Shown: positions 25,028 through 37,870, counted from the first letter of the stretch. The stretch is 64,000 bases of DNA from Laetiporus sulphureus 93-53 (GCF_001632365.1 NW_024468511.1:1582638-1646637), one strand, 5' to 3'. Program-made: numbers and translations. The notes: generated by a model not told the origin, from the letters alone.

Positions 25028-25702
25028 CTAGCGCGGGGTCGTAGCGGCCCTACGCATAGATGGACGGTTATCTGGGTTGGCACGCCTCCACTTCTGTTCC
25101 CACTCCTGTAATGCCCTGATCGTCGACACGTCAGACATGCAAACTCTACACGGATAAGCGAGACACGTACTTGACGAACCCAGAGTTGGGCTTGATGCAG
25201 GCGCGCCTACGCTTGACAAAGTTGAAGGCCGAGTCGTATGTCATGTTCTGCGTGTATATGAGGTATGCGATGACGATCGCGGCCGAGCGAGATACGCCCT
25301 GTGTTCGCCAGAGTTAGCAGGCAGCTGGTAGACACGGCGCAATACACGCACCTGCTGACAGTGCACGAGCACGTTCACTCCCCTACGCAACCGATCGTCT
25401 ATCCACCGCACTGTCGCATCCAAGTATGGCCGGATGTCGACCGATGAGCTGTCGAGGATGTCGAGGCGGAAGGACTCGAGGGGCTTGGAGGAAGAGGTGG
25501 ACTCGGGGACCCAAGGCGCGTCAAGGACCTGGACGAGGGCGGAGATGTGGGCCTGGTCGAGAACTGCCTGGTCGAGGACAGCGGAGAAGGAGCCAATGTA
25601 GAGGGCGCCGGTGTGGGCGGCGGTGGACGCAGGGATGACGAGGTGCATGGGGGTGCACATGGCCTGCATGACCTCTGGCGGAAGGGTGTCGAAGCGGATC
25701 AT
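25028..25702 (-). CDS. Dual-specificity protein phosphatase
   Basis: Removes phosphate from phosphotyrosine and phosphoserine/threonine. Three exons (25702-25352, 25298-25171, 25115-25028) give 188 residues, a typical size for a small atypical phosphatase made of the catalytic domain alone. The P-loop VLVHCQQGVSRSA is formed across the first intron; it supplies the nucleophilic Cys and the Arg of HCxxGxxR. It is followed by the AIVIAYLIY helix and a SGFVKALQEWE tail, both family-typical. An early GALYIGSFSA segment matches the usual start of the fold. The general-acid Asp is probably in LDSSSVDIRPYL. The C-terminus is basic (RRAATTPR). No signal peptide or membrane segment is visible, so it is cytosolic or nuclear. 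The target is unknown. Confidence 0.92.
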
Positions 25703-25784
25703 GGTGAAGACGGGGAGTGTGTTGGTGGGTATGTGCTAAGGTGCGCTGGAGGGAGACGAGGGGAGACGGGCAGCATGAGAGGGG

Positions 25785-25791
25785 TTATATA
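25785..25791 (-). promoter_or_regulatory. TATA box of the phosphatase gene
   Basis: TATATAA on the minus strand, about 85 nt upstream of the ATG at 25702, in a purine-rich (plus strand) promoter tract. Confidence 0.5.
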
Positions 25792-26819
25792 GATCTGGAG
25801 GAAAAGGACGGCGAGGGATGGGGGCGGAGCGGATGGGTGATGGAGATGGGCCGCCCCATATCCGGAACCAGCAGATCTCGATTTGGGCGCCAATTGCCTG
25901 ATCAAGCCGATCTTGCAATCTTATCACTGCCCACCGTTGGCCCAGATCGTGTACGTAAGCGACCCTGCTGTCGTTGGTAATATGCACATCCGCACCCCTT
26001 TGGTCCCCATTCGAGTGCAGTGCACGTCCTCCGTGGTCGGCCTTCGCGACGCCTATCCTTACTCCGTTTATCCATCTCCATGCCCCGTACCCACCTTCCG
26101 CTCCTCCGCGTCTTGTTCTCCAGCTTTCTCCCTCCAATTGTCGCCCACCAGAGCCCTCCGATATCCGGGCTCGAGCATGCCGACTCCAGCCCCCACGATC
26201 ACCAGGCTCATCTGGGCGCTTCTGCATCTCCACCAACCGCTGTCCCAGATCGCGCTGACGTCGTGGCTGCCCGCGCACACCCAACACAAACTCTACTCGC
26301 GTATTGGACTAGCGGTGGATACCGATGCTGGCGCAGAGGTCCCACCGGCATCCAGTCGCGAGGAGGCTCTGGTCGCCGCTGCTGAGTCTGTCTGTTCCAG
26401 AGCCGAGGTGCCACTTGAGAGACCGAATCGCTCGATCGTTCGTGACGTCTTCCGCGTCTTGATGACTATGCAAATGGAGCATTGCAATCTCCACTCTTGT
26501 GTGGCTATTCGTCCTCAACGCAACTGCGCACCGGTCTCACTCCGATATCTAGCACTTTACTATTCCCAAACCTTGGACGGCGGTCCACGGGTGTCATATA
26601 TGCAGTGTGGTGGTGGTAACCTCCGGTCATCTCATCGTCTCCTATCCTTGCGTGGTGCCCTCTGGACTCGAAGCTTCAGACTCCATCCTAGGACCGCATA
26701 TATGCACGCTCAGTCTGAACTGTGTCGATATCGCAGCTATCTCCAGGATTAACCTCGGAGACGCCGCTGGTCATCGCGAGGCCACAAGAACCATATTTGT
26801 GCATTCCGACGGATTCTGA
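25792..26819. other. Overlapping long frames, no gene recognised
   Basis: A 289-codon plus frame (25883-26752) and a 183-codon minus frame (25736-26287) overlap. Neither has a motif, and the composition (Pro, Arg, Ser) is that of a chance frame in GC-rich DNA. Confidence 0.3.
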
Positions 26820-26824
26820 TTCAG

Positions 26825-27300
26825 ACCGAAGCTCGGTGTATGCGTCTTAGAACGTCACTTCTCCCGACATGAGGCCTCTCCCAGCACACCGGAACCCACT
26901 CGGGACCCGCTTGGAATTCAGAAAGTCTCTGAGCTCTGATCCGCGGCGAAGTTACCAACGATCGGGTGCGATAGGTGGCCTTGATATCTTGCTGTATCAG
27001 ATTTTATAAATACCGCGTGTCCTGAAGAATAGCAAGCCATCCTTAATATCACCCTCGGCCAGCACTGCTGATCGTCATGAGGCCAGCACGAAGCGCATAT
27101 AACCATTCATCGCATGCGTTCCCTTGGATTTCAATCGAGACCGAGGCTCACATATCCGCTGCGGATTCTCGATATGAGGCCTGCCCTGGTGCACAGGGGT
27201 CCCATTGGAACGTACCGACTTTCGCAGCTCTCTAATCCGATATCAAGCTGAAATGGCCTTGATGTCTCGACGTATCAAAGTCCCTGTACACTTCATTGGT
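26825..27300 (+). repeat. Diverged direct duplication of about 305 bp
   Basis: Marker words recur in the same order about 305 nt apart. GACCGAAGCTCGG (about 26825) pairs with GACCGAGGCTCAC (about 27138). ATGAGGCCTCTCCCAGCACAC (about 26868) recurs as ATGAGGCCTGCCCTGGTGCAC (about 27173). The stretch with GGCCTTGATATC and TGTATCAG (about 26970) recurs as GGCCTTGATGTC and CGTATCAA (about 27250). Less certain relatives of the unit continue towards 28.5 kb. Confidence 0.55.
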
Positions 27301-30300
27301 GGTGGCGAAGGTCGTGATGCCTTCGAACGTCTACCTTTGGTAGTGTCGATCCTGCCCTTTGGTGCTGCGGCTTTGCGGCTTTAAGGACTCACGCCTCTCC
27401 AACTTCTCAGAAGACGGTACGCATTTCGTAAAGGACGCTCCGCCGTGCTCATGCAGATGACCCAAAGAAGAGTCTGTGTGAAGCTGGCCTATTCCTGCCT
27501 CATGCGAATCTGTCCTTCGTCGGTCGCGACGTACCAGCTTGGCGATCCTACAGCCCTCATGTTCAGCGCGTATACCTCACGTCTGACATGCTTAATAGAC
27601 TTCTGGGTCCTATTTCGATCGAAACGCACACCAGCTTGGGAGCACTCTTTTACCAAAAGTTTACCCACCCGACATGTCGAAGTCTACCGCGCTCCCAGGC
27701 CTCGGTGATCTGGCGAAATGCCGTCAACCCTCTGGCTGTCCTGATTGAGTCTGGCGACTGTGGTCTGCTATATCAAGGATGATCTGAATGCCTGACTGCT
27801 CGTGGCGATCGTCGATACTGTCTTCTCAATCTCACGAATCTGGGCGGTGCTATGAGCTGCCATATGAGGCGCTGTCGATCTGCGATAGGAGGGCTGCTGC
27901 CTCGATGGACATTCTCGCGTTTGCGGCAGGCCGTCTGTCTAAATGGTCCCGCAAGACTTAAATTCGCATGCAAGACGTGTTCGACTGTCGTGATGCTTAC
28001 TCACATATGCACGCCTACTGTCTCGTCGGCATATCATGGATCCAGGCAGGCCCAGGCCGATGTTGTTTTCTGAGCGATCGCGATCCACGGCGAGAGAAGA
28101 TTATTTTACTGTTTCCGTCTCGAGACTGCCTCCGCGCCGATACACACACATATCAAATGTTTTTTCCTGCGATGCAACACACGCCCCGGTTACCTGGAAC
28201 CTGCCCGGAAGTAACTGTGCTGTCCGACCTTTCGGATCCGGTGCGAAGTAGCGAGCCGCCCGATTGAATGCGAGAATGCTGTGTAAATCTTGAAAAGCCT
28301 GGCCGCAGCGTGCTGCTTTGTCAAGGCTAAATTGAATGGCCTCCCATTCGCAGCGATCGTCGTTTGGGCTTCTTCTGTTCTTCAGACACTATCTCTTAAG
28401 CTTTCCTCACTGGGCGCTGCCGATCTGTTCATATCAAGGGCTGCGGGCTCGAAAGGCTCTGTCTCGCCTCCCCGTTCAATTCATCTTGTCTTTGGATGTG
28501 TCTCGTGGCAGAATGCTCTCGCTTATGTCCGACGCACTCGTGGCCGTCAGCAGGTAGAATGAAACACCTCGAGGACTCTTAGTAGCTGTTTCAAGAGGTG
28601 CATCATGAGGAATATTGAGCCGTCGGGAACAGCACAGACCGTCCCATGGCCGACATCCTCGGTAATCGACCCAGATGGACAAGAGTTGGAGTCCCGACGA
28701 CCACGCTATTTCCGCCATGATCTGCATTCTATCGACGTGAGCGTCGACGTGCTGCGGAAACGATGGCAGTAGAGTTACACCACGATGTGCACGAAATAAT
28801 CAGGCCTCGCGATAGACGAGATTTGGACTAGGGCCTGATTCCAGGTTATACTGCCAAGATGCCGCATGGACAGGAGATGTGCCCGGCTGATCAAAGCTTC
28901 GTCGACTTCAAAGCCAGCTCGCTCCTTCAGGCAAATACTTGCATACGAGATTTTGAACTCTGATGCAACGTTTTGCTATGATAGCAATCACATGCGTAAC
29001 GCCAGCCTTGCTGCCAGACATATACTGCATTGGTTCCTCTTCCATATTGTCTACTCAGTCATCACGAGAACAATCAGGCTCTTCCGCCACAATGTTGAAG
29101 TCACATACACATATCAGTCAAGGAGTCTGAAAGCTTAGAGCAGTTCAGTCCTAGCATGCAATGCCGGACGCCAAGGAAATAGAATTCATCGCCATGGGAG
29201 AGACGAATATTAAGCTCCCGTCAAGGGAGCACTTGGAATGTATGCCCACACGGAGCTTGTCTAGGTTTTCATATTGAGAAATTGAGGGACGCAAGAATCT
29301 CGTTGCCGCGGCGCGGCTTTGTGATATGATCAACTGATCACAAACAGGCAACAAGGCTTATCATTGCACGAGCAGAAATTGGGGTGCATGTCTGCGATGT
29401 CTGACATCCTCGAGGCTGGTTCTTGGTTGCTTCTCGGGCACATCGTGGTTTGATAGGCTGGGTCGCTGAGTGCTTCTAGCACACCGTATAAACTGCGGCA
29501 TGGAACAAGAGTCTAGCCGCTGACGGTCATTAAAGCATAAGCATAGGCGCACAGTTGGCCTAGAGCACGGAAGCGCTCCCGGTTGCGGTTGCAGGGAAGG
29601 TATTCATGCTAGGTCAAGTACATAAATGGCCATCATGCACAAGAACGTCCAAACGTTCCGCCAATCGTCGTGCAGATACTGGCCCTATGGCCTTGAATTC
29701 ATCATGAGATTGCTCAGTAGACCAGCTCCGGAGAGCCAGCGACGAATCAAGCAACAACAGCGGGGATGGACATCGAAGATCGATGGGTTCCCACTGGACG
29801 CCAAGAATGTATGAGACTCTGACCTCGCTTCGTCTTGGTATACTCGGGGAGCACACCGAACAACGCTTCGGACCTGGCACGGCGGCATGTTAACACACTG
29901 CGCACCGTAGGACGAGTCGAAGCACGCCATTGGTCACACTTATCACTTGGCTCAATCAAGCGAGCCCCTGGAGCGCAGAATTCCGTGGCGTGCCATCGGT
30001 GGCAGATCCCCATGTTGTATTCGTCCATCATTTCAATCATTTTCGGGTCCAGCGGTCCGCCGCGTCTATCAGGACTTCGCGACAATATATGCACTCACGC
30101 GCGAACGATCGTCGGAGTCTCTCCCGATGCCGGTGAAAAGGTAGCTCGGAGATTGCGAAGCCTCAGTTAAGACGAAAGCCGACGGGCACGGAGCGGGAGC
30201 AGCCTTGCATGCTTGCGCTGTGCCGGTCGTTTTAGACATCATGGGCAGAGGACTTCAGCTTCAGGCACCAGGCTTGAAGGTAGATGCTCAGCAATCCATA

Positions 30301-32388
30301 TGGTCACGAAGACCGCAAGTTCATTTAAATAAAGCGCTCTCACTGAATGCGTGCATTTAACGTGTCTTGAAGCATGGTTGGATCCGTGTTTGTGTCTGAT
30401 GGCTACTGGCAGTACATCGCGCTTCGACGCTCTGCAGAAGAACAGAACTTTGTGTAGGCATCTAGGTCTCACTCAGCTATTCAAACGTGAGTAAATATGA
30501 AAGTAGCCATGCGTGCTTGTCGTGCTATGAGACCGTTGAGGATAGGGATGTGCCGAGCAAAAGTACGCACATACACGTGTTGCGGTCACGCAGGAGGATT
30601 GAGCCGCTGATGTCTGTATTCATGACAGGAGGCGAACGTTGAGAAGTTGAGTCCGTAGACATACTCCATTGACTTGAATGCTGGCCTGCATGAGCATGTT
30701 TGCTTACTCCCCACACTACATGATTGCAAGGAAACCGCATCTGCCTACGTACAAACAAAAATCACCACGCCTTCCACACAACCCACCCGCGATGACTTGC
30801 ACGGTGTCAGAGGACCTTTATGGTTGTCTTTCGAACAGTGGCTGACGAACAGAGGCAAAGTGGATACTGCTAGATCGTAAGTTGTCCATCCAACGAGGAC
30901 TCCTGCGAATGTCGAGCGCAGCCATAAATTCACATTGTGAACCAATGCATTCATTCTTCTGAGGAATGTGGCCTAGTGAATCGTCTGTGAACGCTGCCTG
31001 TCTAGTCGACGTCGGATTGGAACCCCCTATCGAAGAGTGCCAAAGAACAAAGAGTTACAATGATGCTGGATCGGTGGTGCTGCACTTGACGTCTTCCCGA
31101 GCACATCTAGAGCTTGACATTCAGCAAGAATATATTGGGCAGAACCGCAGCTGCTAAACATGTGTAGTCATTTCAAAAGAAACATGCGCGACATTGAAGA
31201 ATCAGCACACGGTGTCGATTTACGTACATATCGAGACCACAAAGGATAAGAATGAGGAACGCTGGTTGCGGCGACGGCGTTATACGACTACGGGATGAGA
31301 GTCGATCTGCAAAAGTCAAAGTTTATACCTGAGCAGAATCAACTGCCCATATGCCCAAACGCGTGATGTTTTGATCGCCTATCCTTATGACTCCGCATGC
31401 CGCACTTGCTAAGATGTGACTATGCACAAAGTCTGCGATGGGTTAGTCAGAAGGTACAGCAAAGTGAGGGAGTTCGGGCCACCATCGGCGATCTTGTTCC
31501 ACCGCGAATGTCTGGAAGATGTCTGGAGGGATCCTACGAAAACTGCGGATGTCCTAGATCCTAGACACGACAGTGGAGACGAGCGGTTCGATGACGAATG
31601 CATCGTTTTACGACAGCGCTGTGGCTCCAGACGCCCTGTGACGCAAGGAAATGAACGTGCATGAGGAGGTACATGTCTCAACGTCCTAGCAGACGGGTTT
31701 ATGAGCGGATCGCGTACAAGGAGCCATGATTAGCATCGTAGAGGTGGCAAGAGCAGCGAGTGTAACAGAGAATGCGCATCTTATGCATCCCTAATTGTCA
31801 ATGCTTGAAGACATCCACGAACGTGCCTGCGAAACACAGCAACGGGTGGCTTGCAGTGGAGATTGTCGATGGAGCATCAAATAGAACCAGGCGCTACGAA
31901 TGCCGATACCCGAGCCACAAGCGGGCAGAGAGTACGAGTAAAAGTGGATAGGATCTGGGCCGGCCAGCGCCGACTTTGTTATGCGCACCTCTTGAACGTT
32001 GACAACGCCATGCTCCCGGCGAACAGGAATTTAGCAGTTCAAGGAGATGGTGCTACATCAAGACATGTTCACAAAGAGAAAGAAAGTAGCAACGCACACC
32101 AGAACAACCTAACCACAGTGGCCGCGTCAGCCGGGCCACCGCCACATATGGGAGGTTTCGGTCACGTGACTAAAGCGCGTTCTCGGCACGGGTAAATCAG
32201 ATAAATTTTCGAAGAAATATATGGACCGGCCGGTGTGGTGGCTGCGCTGGAGTCTCGCGTTCTCCGCCAATCCTCCTTCGAACGTGCGTCCCGCTGCTCG
32301 GTAAGTACCACTCTTCTCAACCCCGCCCGCCTTTCCTTCATAAACGACCATTTGCTCCCGGTCGGATTCGCCACTTTCTAAACGTCGC
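27300..32388. other. About 5 kb without recognisable gene
   Basis: Only frames of 60-115 codons without motifs. The segment to about 28.5 kb has words resembling the 305-bp duplication (for example CTGCTATATCAAGG). Beyond that I see no repeats or genes. The final 200 nt include the promoter and 5' leader of the phosphate transporter gene. Confidence 0.35.
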
Positions 32389-34990
32389 ATGTCATCGCTC
32401 AAACCATCTGTGCATCAGGAAATGTCCGACACGGCCGGTCGCAAGTCCAGCCTCGAGGATTATGAGCGTGAAGACGATGGTCGGCCAACGTTCCTGCTGA
32501 CCTATCGCGAGGTCAAGCTCCTTGGCATCACCGGAGTACGTGTTGTCATTGCAAACTCCTGTATAGACGTTACTGACATCGTGTGCAAGGTCGGATTCTT
32601 CCTTGATGGTACGTATGTGCAGTCACACGACCCGAAATACTGCTAAGACGCGACTCTCCCAGCTTACGATCTTTTCATTATCAATGTTCGTACGCGCCTA
32701 TCACCTCTGCTAAACGCTGTGCTTAACCCCTCCCGCTAAATTAGCCCGTCGCCACGATGCTGCAATATCGTCTGTACGATGGTGCCGCTCTCCCGGCTGG
32801 CTTGGAGGGATTCTTAAAAGCTAGTGCGAACATAGGCAGTGTTATTGGACAATTTGGGTTCGGTGCGTTCATTCTTTCAACGCTAGTCTATTCCGTCATA
32901 CTCGCACACCCATTGTTGCTGCGGCCGGTGTCGCCCGGCGGGAAAGACCTAAGCTATAGTGAAAATGTATGAGCAAAAACTGACGTCGCTATTTGTTAGG
33001 GTTCTGCGCGGACTATTTCGGCCGTAAGGCTGTTTGTGAGTCCTCCGTCTCCTACCTCACTTGTATGTGCAGTGTGCTCATTCGCGGCTCAGACGGCAAA
33101 GAACTCATGCTCATCATCTTTGCCACCATCCTCTGCATATCGGACCCAACTGGTAAGCTGTCCCTTGTCGAGTGCGATGCGCGGACGTCAATATTAATTG
33201 ACCTTCAACACAGGTGATCTCTCGCCTTCGGGATCGCTGCTTTGGCTCACCATATTCCGAATCGTCCTCGGCGTCGGGATTGGAGGAGACTACCCCATGT
33301 CTGCCTCGGTCGCCACCGATCGCTCGAACCTCCGCCGGCGAGGCACCATGCTGGCGTACATCTTCGCCAACCAAGGATGGGGTTCACTGATCGGCAGCGT
33401 CATGGTGCTCATCGTCCTCGCGTGTTACCATCATGTCATGGAGGACAAGGGCGAGACGAGCAAGGTGGATGGAGGTAAGTGCTCATTTCCGGTCGCTCGA
33501 CGAAACTGTTATTAATAGGTTTGTTGCCGCACGGCAGTTTGGCGAATCCTCGTCGGCTTATCCCTCGTTCCCGCCGTTGGCACATTGTACCAACGCTTGA
33601 CTCTCCCAGAGTCGAAGCGCTTTAAGGCTTCTCGAGCCAACGCCGAACCAGACACGGATGACATCGAAGAGCTGAAGAAGGAGACGAATGCAGCCCATAG
33701 CGTGCAGAGCCCGGGCTCCTCGCCTGCGGCGACTCTGACATGCCATTCGCCCACGCCGCCCTCGGATCATATTAAGGAGGAGCCTCACACCGTTGACAAG
33801 CCGTCTGTTGGTGGTACGCGCTTTCGTTGCTCATGCGCGTCTCGATCCGACTCTCACCAAATGCCACAGAGTTCTTCACCTACTTTGGAGAATGGCGCCA
33901 TGGGAAGATCCTCTTCGCCACGTGCGCGTGTTGGTTCCTCTTGGACATTGCGTGAGTGTTGTTAGTTGTTCGTGTCACAGTTCGCTCGTCGCGCTGATTA
34001 GCATTCGACACTGACAGCTTTTACGGCATCAACCTGAACCAGAACGTCGTCCTAGAGTCGATGGGCTTCGCCGGCAAGGACGGTACTCCGTGGCAAACCC
34101 TGTTCAGAATCGGCATCGGCAACGTGATAGTGACTGGGCTTGGTTTTTTGCCCGGTGAGTCTGCTCGCAGATCTCAACTTCTGCATTAGTTTGACAATCA
34201 ATTCAGGCTACTACGTGACCATCTTGACGATTGAAAAGCTTGGAAGAAAGTGGATCCAGATCCAAGGATTTCTGCTGGCCGCTCTCTTCCGTAAGCCTCT
34301 CTTTGCTTCAACGCGTACAGGTATTCCATATTCATTGCTGTGTCAAGTGGGCATTCTTGCGGGCAAGTTCTACACTCTGAGCACACCGGCGTTCGTCGCG
34401 ATGTTCGCGTTGCTTCAAGTACGTCCATCTCGCTCGTTCCCTACCATCTGTTAACGAGGAGCGTGCAGTTCTTCTTTAATTTCGGAGCCAATGCGTACGT
34501 CCGCCCTCATGTCTATGCCCGGATGTCATGCTGATGGGACCTCAATTTCCACAGCACGACATACGTAAGTTTCGGCCTTTCGACGCGAAGATCTAGGATT
34601 CATTGACCTGACTGCAATGCAGTGCTATCCGGCGGAAGTCTTCCCTACCCGTTTCCGTGCGCGAGCTCACGGGGTTTCAGCTGCGTGTGGCAAAATTGGC
34701 GCGATCGTCTCGGCCCTCGCCTTCAATACCCTTACGAATAAGATCGGCACGCCCGCAGTGTTGTGGAGTGAGTAATGATTCGTTCATCCATATAATCATA
34801 CTCATGACCTTCTCATTCCGCACAGTCTTCTTCGGATGCTGTATTTTCGGAGCAGGTATGTCCGGCAGTCACCCATGCTCCCTCATCTTCCTCACAGGTT
34901 TTTTGTATAGTCATCAGCCTGCTGCTACCCGAAGTGCGCGGTCGCGATCCTGACGTTGTTTATGCTGAAGAACAACGAAATCAACATTGA
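32389..34990 (+). CDS. Inorganic phosphate transporter, PHO84 type (major facilitator, PHS family)
   Basis: Proton-coupled phosphate uptake at the plasma membrane. About 12 exons; the first ones (32389-32535, 32590-32608, 32663-32685, 32745 onward) join to [20 protein letters not shown], the family's helix-1 signature. Later landmarks are [33 protein letters not shown] (the canonical GGDYPLSA motif), NQGWGSLIG, a hydrophilic central loop of about 90 residues (residues [13 protein letters not shown] and on), [38 protein letters not shown] and [29 protein letters not shown]. The last splice uses the acceptor ending near 34908, giving [17 protein letters not shown] and the TGA at 34988-34990. 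An alternative start is ATG 32422. Twelve membrane helices are expected for the family. No disruption is seen. Confidence 0.93.
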
Positions 34991-35133
34991 CCGGCGGGGC
35001 GTTCGTGACACGTTGACGCGATGCTCCCAAGTGCGCGCAAACTCACGGACCTTTGTGTGATACCAGCTCACGGGTCAACACGGTCTCAACCAGACGTAGA
35101 TAATGTAATCCTACCGCATGTAGTATAATGATT

Positions 35134-35139
35134 AATAAA
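35134..35139 (+). promoter_or_regulatory. Candidate polyadenylation signal of the phosphate transporter gene
   Basis: AATAAA 144 nt past the stop, in the 198-nt gap between two convergent genes. Confidence 0.4.
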
Positions 35140-35188
35140 ACACAATGGATATCTGGGATGCATCGTAATAGTGGGTTACAGAAAGCTA

Positions 35189-36919
35189 TCATCCTCTTTG
35201 TACGATCTCGTACCCGTGGTACGTTCTCCATAGAACGTCCTGAACAAACGCACTGAAAGTGCTCTGTTCCGTCCCCACGACTTGCCATGCTCTCGCCGCA
35301 ACCATCGCATCGAGGACTGGCATAAAGAACGGCCTGAGTCTAACGCCATCATCGGCGTTCTCGAGGCCATCAAGGACAGACGTAGTCGAGGGAAAGTCGC
35401 CGAGAAGGAACATGCACGGGAACGTCTCCACGAAGCGCCGCAGAAGTAGGTCTGTACTTGGAGATGAGACGTCCGTCGAGATGAACAGCGGCGTGTTGAG
35501 CGGCTGGAGTTCTGCAGCAGCATGCAACTCACGAGGACAAATCAGCGCAGGTGGCTGCATGCGGTCCAAGGGAGGCAGATCGGGGTGAGGAGCTCGTAGC
35601 GCAGCAAAATCTAGCGGGATTCGTGGCGGGATCAACAAGGCATCTTCCGGATCGCTCTGATCGAATAATAAACCCTTCTCCAACGCAAGCGTGTCTCTCA
35701 TGCTGAAGCCCAGTATGGAATGCACGAGCCGCCACCAGATCAGCCGCACGTTCTCGCCCGCGTTCTCCAGAAAGGGCCCGTCGCCGACGCGAACATGCGC
35801 ACCAAGGTACTGCCCGCCGAGAGCGGCACTGATGGACTCGGCGGCCTGCGTCAGGAGGGGGTTCGTGAACGCCATGTTCTCGCGGATGCGCTTGCGCAGG
35901 CGGTAGTTCGCAGGGTCGCGCAGGTGTAACCGCGAGGAGCCGAAGAGCGTTCCTAGGAAGAGGAGGCGTTCGGGACGAGCTGCGAGGGACGAAATCTGGA
36001 CGGACTCGAGGTATTTAAGTGACATGGTCCCTGGGGCAGTTGTAAAGTCCTGAAAGCGGTACTGGTTCCTGCTCAAGTCCTTCAGAGCAAACGTATCATT
36101 GTCGCCGATGTGCAGCCATTCCTCAAGCCAGGCAGCAGTCAAGTTCGAGCACGGCAAGAGCCTTTGTTCTGACTTGATTTGCGTGAGGTCTACCAGCCCA
36201 CTCCAAGGAACGTAGGTGAAGTCGAAGTAACCGTCACATTCCGGCACTTCCAGAGGATCCGGAGGAAGATGACGACAGTGCTGCAAACCGTGTTTGCTCG
36301 AGTTGGCAATATATTCACGGAGCTCATCAAACGGAAGATAGTAGAGAGGTCTATTGCCAAGACGGACAGGAGGGACAAGGAGCGTTCGATTGAGCAAGCG
36401 AGACAGTACAAGAGCATTCTCGAAAGCGATGCGCTGATTATGAAAGCCACTATGGGGCAAATACGCCATGAACCGCTCATCCGGATCCACAGACAGCACT
36501 AGTCCATCAGAAGAAGTAAAAGACGGATACGAAGAAGCAGAAGTAGGCCATGCATCGCGCAGGTCAGAGCCGAAGTCGAGGGCTTGCGGGAGCAGCAGAG
36601 AAGGAAGATCGTCAGACGGGTCGCCAGGCAGCGAATGGAGAGCCCGAGTATCCCACCTCGTCGAAAACAAGTAGTATGCAACGCCGAAGCATGAAACGGC
36701 CGCAGAGACGAGAAAGACGACGAGGAGTGCCATCTGTTTCCGGTAGGCGGAGCGCGGGGGAGTTGCGAAGCGCACCTTGCGAGGGAGGTGGAGCGTGGAC
36801 GCGCTGCGCGTGTGCGTGTGCGTGTGCGTGTATGGCGCACGCATACGGTATGCGCCTTTCTCGACAGATACGGTTGGTGAAGCTTGTGCGAGGCGGGAGC
36901 TGACGCTGTAGAGCGGCAT
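35189..36919 (-). CDS. Protein O-fucosyltransferase-like type II membrane protein
   Basis: A single-exon frame of 576 residues from the ATG at 36919. The upstream extension of the frame has no ATG. A basic, Arg-rich amino end (with a Thr-His repeat encoded by a GT/CA microsatellite) precedes one membrane segment (MALLVVFLVSAAVSCFGVAY, about residues 63-82), giving a Golgi-type type II layout. The lumenal part has FMAYLPHSGFHNQRIAFENALVLSRLLNRTLLVPPV, the amino-terminal nucleotide-sugar-binding pattern of the GDP-fucose O-fucosyltransferase superfamily. Later comes GAHVRVGDGPF, resembling the superfamily's HxR motif, and the C-terminal STFSAFVQDV. The cysteines and several NxT/NxS sites fit a lumenal enzyme. 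Substrate and sugar are inferred only from the superfamily. It is convergent with the phosphate transporter gene and shares a gap of 198 nt. Confidence 0.8.
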   Translation of the reverse strand: MPLYSVSSRLAQASPTVSVEKGAYRMRAPYTHTHTHTRSASTLHLPRKVRFATPPRSAYRKQMALLVVFLVSAAVSCFGVAYYLFSTRWDTRALHSLPGDPSDDLPSLLLPQALDFGSDLRDAWPTSASSYPSFTSSDGLVLSVDPDERFMAYLPHSGFHNQRIAFENALVLSRLLNRTLLVPPVRLGNRPLYYLPFDELREYIANSSKHGLQHCRHLPPDPLEVPECDGYFDFTYVPWSGLVDLTQIKSEQRLLPCSNLTAAWLEEWLHIGDNDTFALKDLSRNQYRFQDFTTAPGTMSLKYLESVQISSLAARPERLLFLGTLFGSSRLHLRDPANYRLRKRIRENMAFTNPLLTQAAESISAALGGQYLGAHVRVGDGPFLENAGENVRLIWWRLVHSILGFSMRDTLALEKGLLFDQSDPEDALLIPPRIPLDFAALRAPHPDLPPLDRMQPPALICPRELHAAAELQPLNTPLFISTDVSSPSTDLLLRRFVETFPCMFLLGDFPSTTSVLDGLENADDGVRLRPFFMPVLDAMVAARAWQVVGTEQSTFSAFVQDVLWRTYHGYEIVQRG

Positions 36920-37327
36920 CGTGCTGAGTCTGAAGTCGTTAAGAGGTGAACAGATGACTGCAATGAATAACACTGCTAAACGTACTCGAGCTGCCAAGTT
37001 CCACCTAAATACCCTTCACTGCGTTGAGAGACCCAAAGACGGCCTTTTGTGATGCGACAGCTGCGAAGGTCGTCGGCTGGATGACAACCCGACGGGGGAA
37101 TACTACGAGTGTACGCGGCTGACCACCTCGCCGGCGACAGCAGAGACAAGAGAAATTTAAAAGGTGTATGCGCCTGAAATGAGAGGAGAATCGCTAGGAC
37201 GGGACGGGGTCAAAAGAGTGTGGGTGCAAGGACGGAAATGAAGGCGCGAGGAACGAAGACGTTGCTGCAAGCGACAACTCGCAGCGTGAAGTTCAGTCCC
37301 AGCGCGAGAAACGAGCACTGGGACGAA
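36920..37327. other. Upstream region of the fucosyltransferase-like gene and left flank of the DIRS element
   Basis: No gene. The exact left end of the retroelement is not resolved. Similarity to the decayed copy at 9.5 kb starts at about 37328. Confidence 0.4.
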
Positions 37328-37870
37328 CGCTTGCTTACTAAACAAGCGGGAGAAGAAGAGACGCGCTCACCTGACATACGCCGCTACGTCTCTTCCTCAT
37401 CGCCACGACATTCGCTACCACGCTGTGTAGCAGATTCTTCTTCTCGTAGCTCGATTTCTGCATATCCATCTTACACGGCCATCATGCCTAAAGGACCTCA
37501 GCCTCTCGGTATTTCTGGGAAGTCCACTCAAGACATGGTGAGAGAACTCGACGCGCTAGCCCGCCGCGGCGAAGCTTCGCGTAGCTCCTGGCAAGGTGCC
37601 TCAGCGGTGGCTATCGAGCGCGAGAACGAAGAGCGCGCCGCGCGTTACACGGCTAGGTTAGACCGGCGCGATGGCGGCGACGAGGCCGTCTCGGACGATG
37701 AGTTATTCATTGATCTCGACGGAAACGAAATTCCCGCTGACGATGAAGGGACTGGGGAGACTCTTAAGAACCCTGCAGACATACTAGCCGATGCAACCCC
37801 ACTTGCGACGGCTATACACGGCATGTCTCTGTCCTCGAAGGCGGCGTTTATGAAGGCCTTCCAGGTGCTC

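Noticed and set aside
25736..26752. Long frames on both strands (289 and 183 codons)
   Set aside because: They overlap antisense, lack motifs and have the composition of chance frames in GC-rich DNA.
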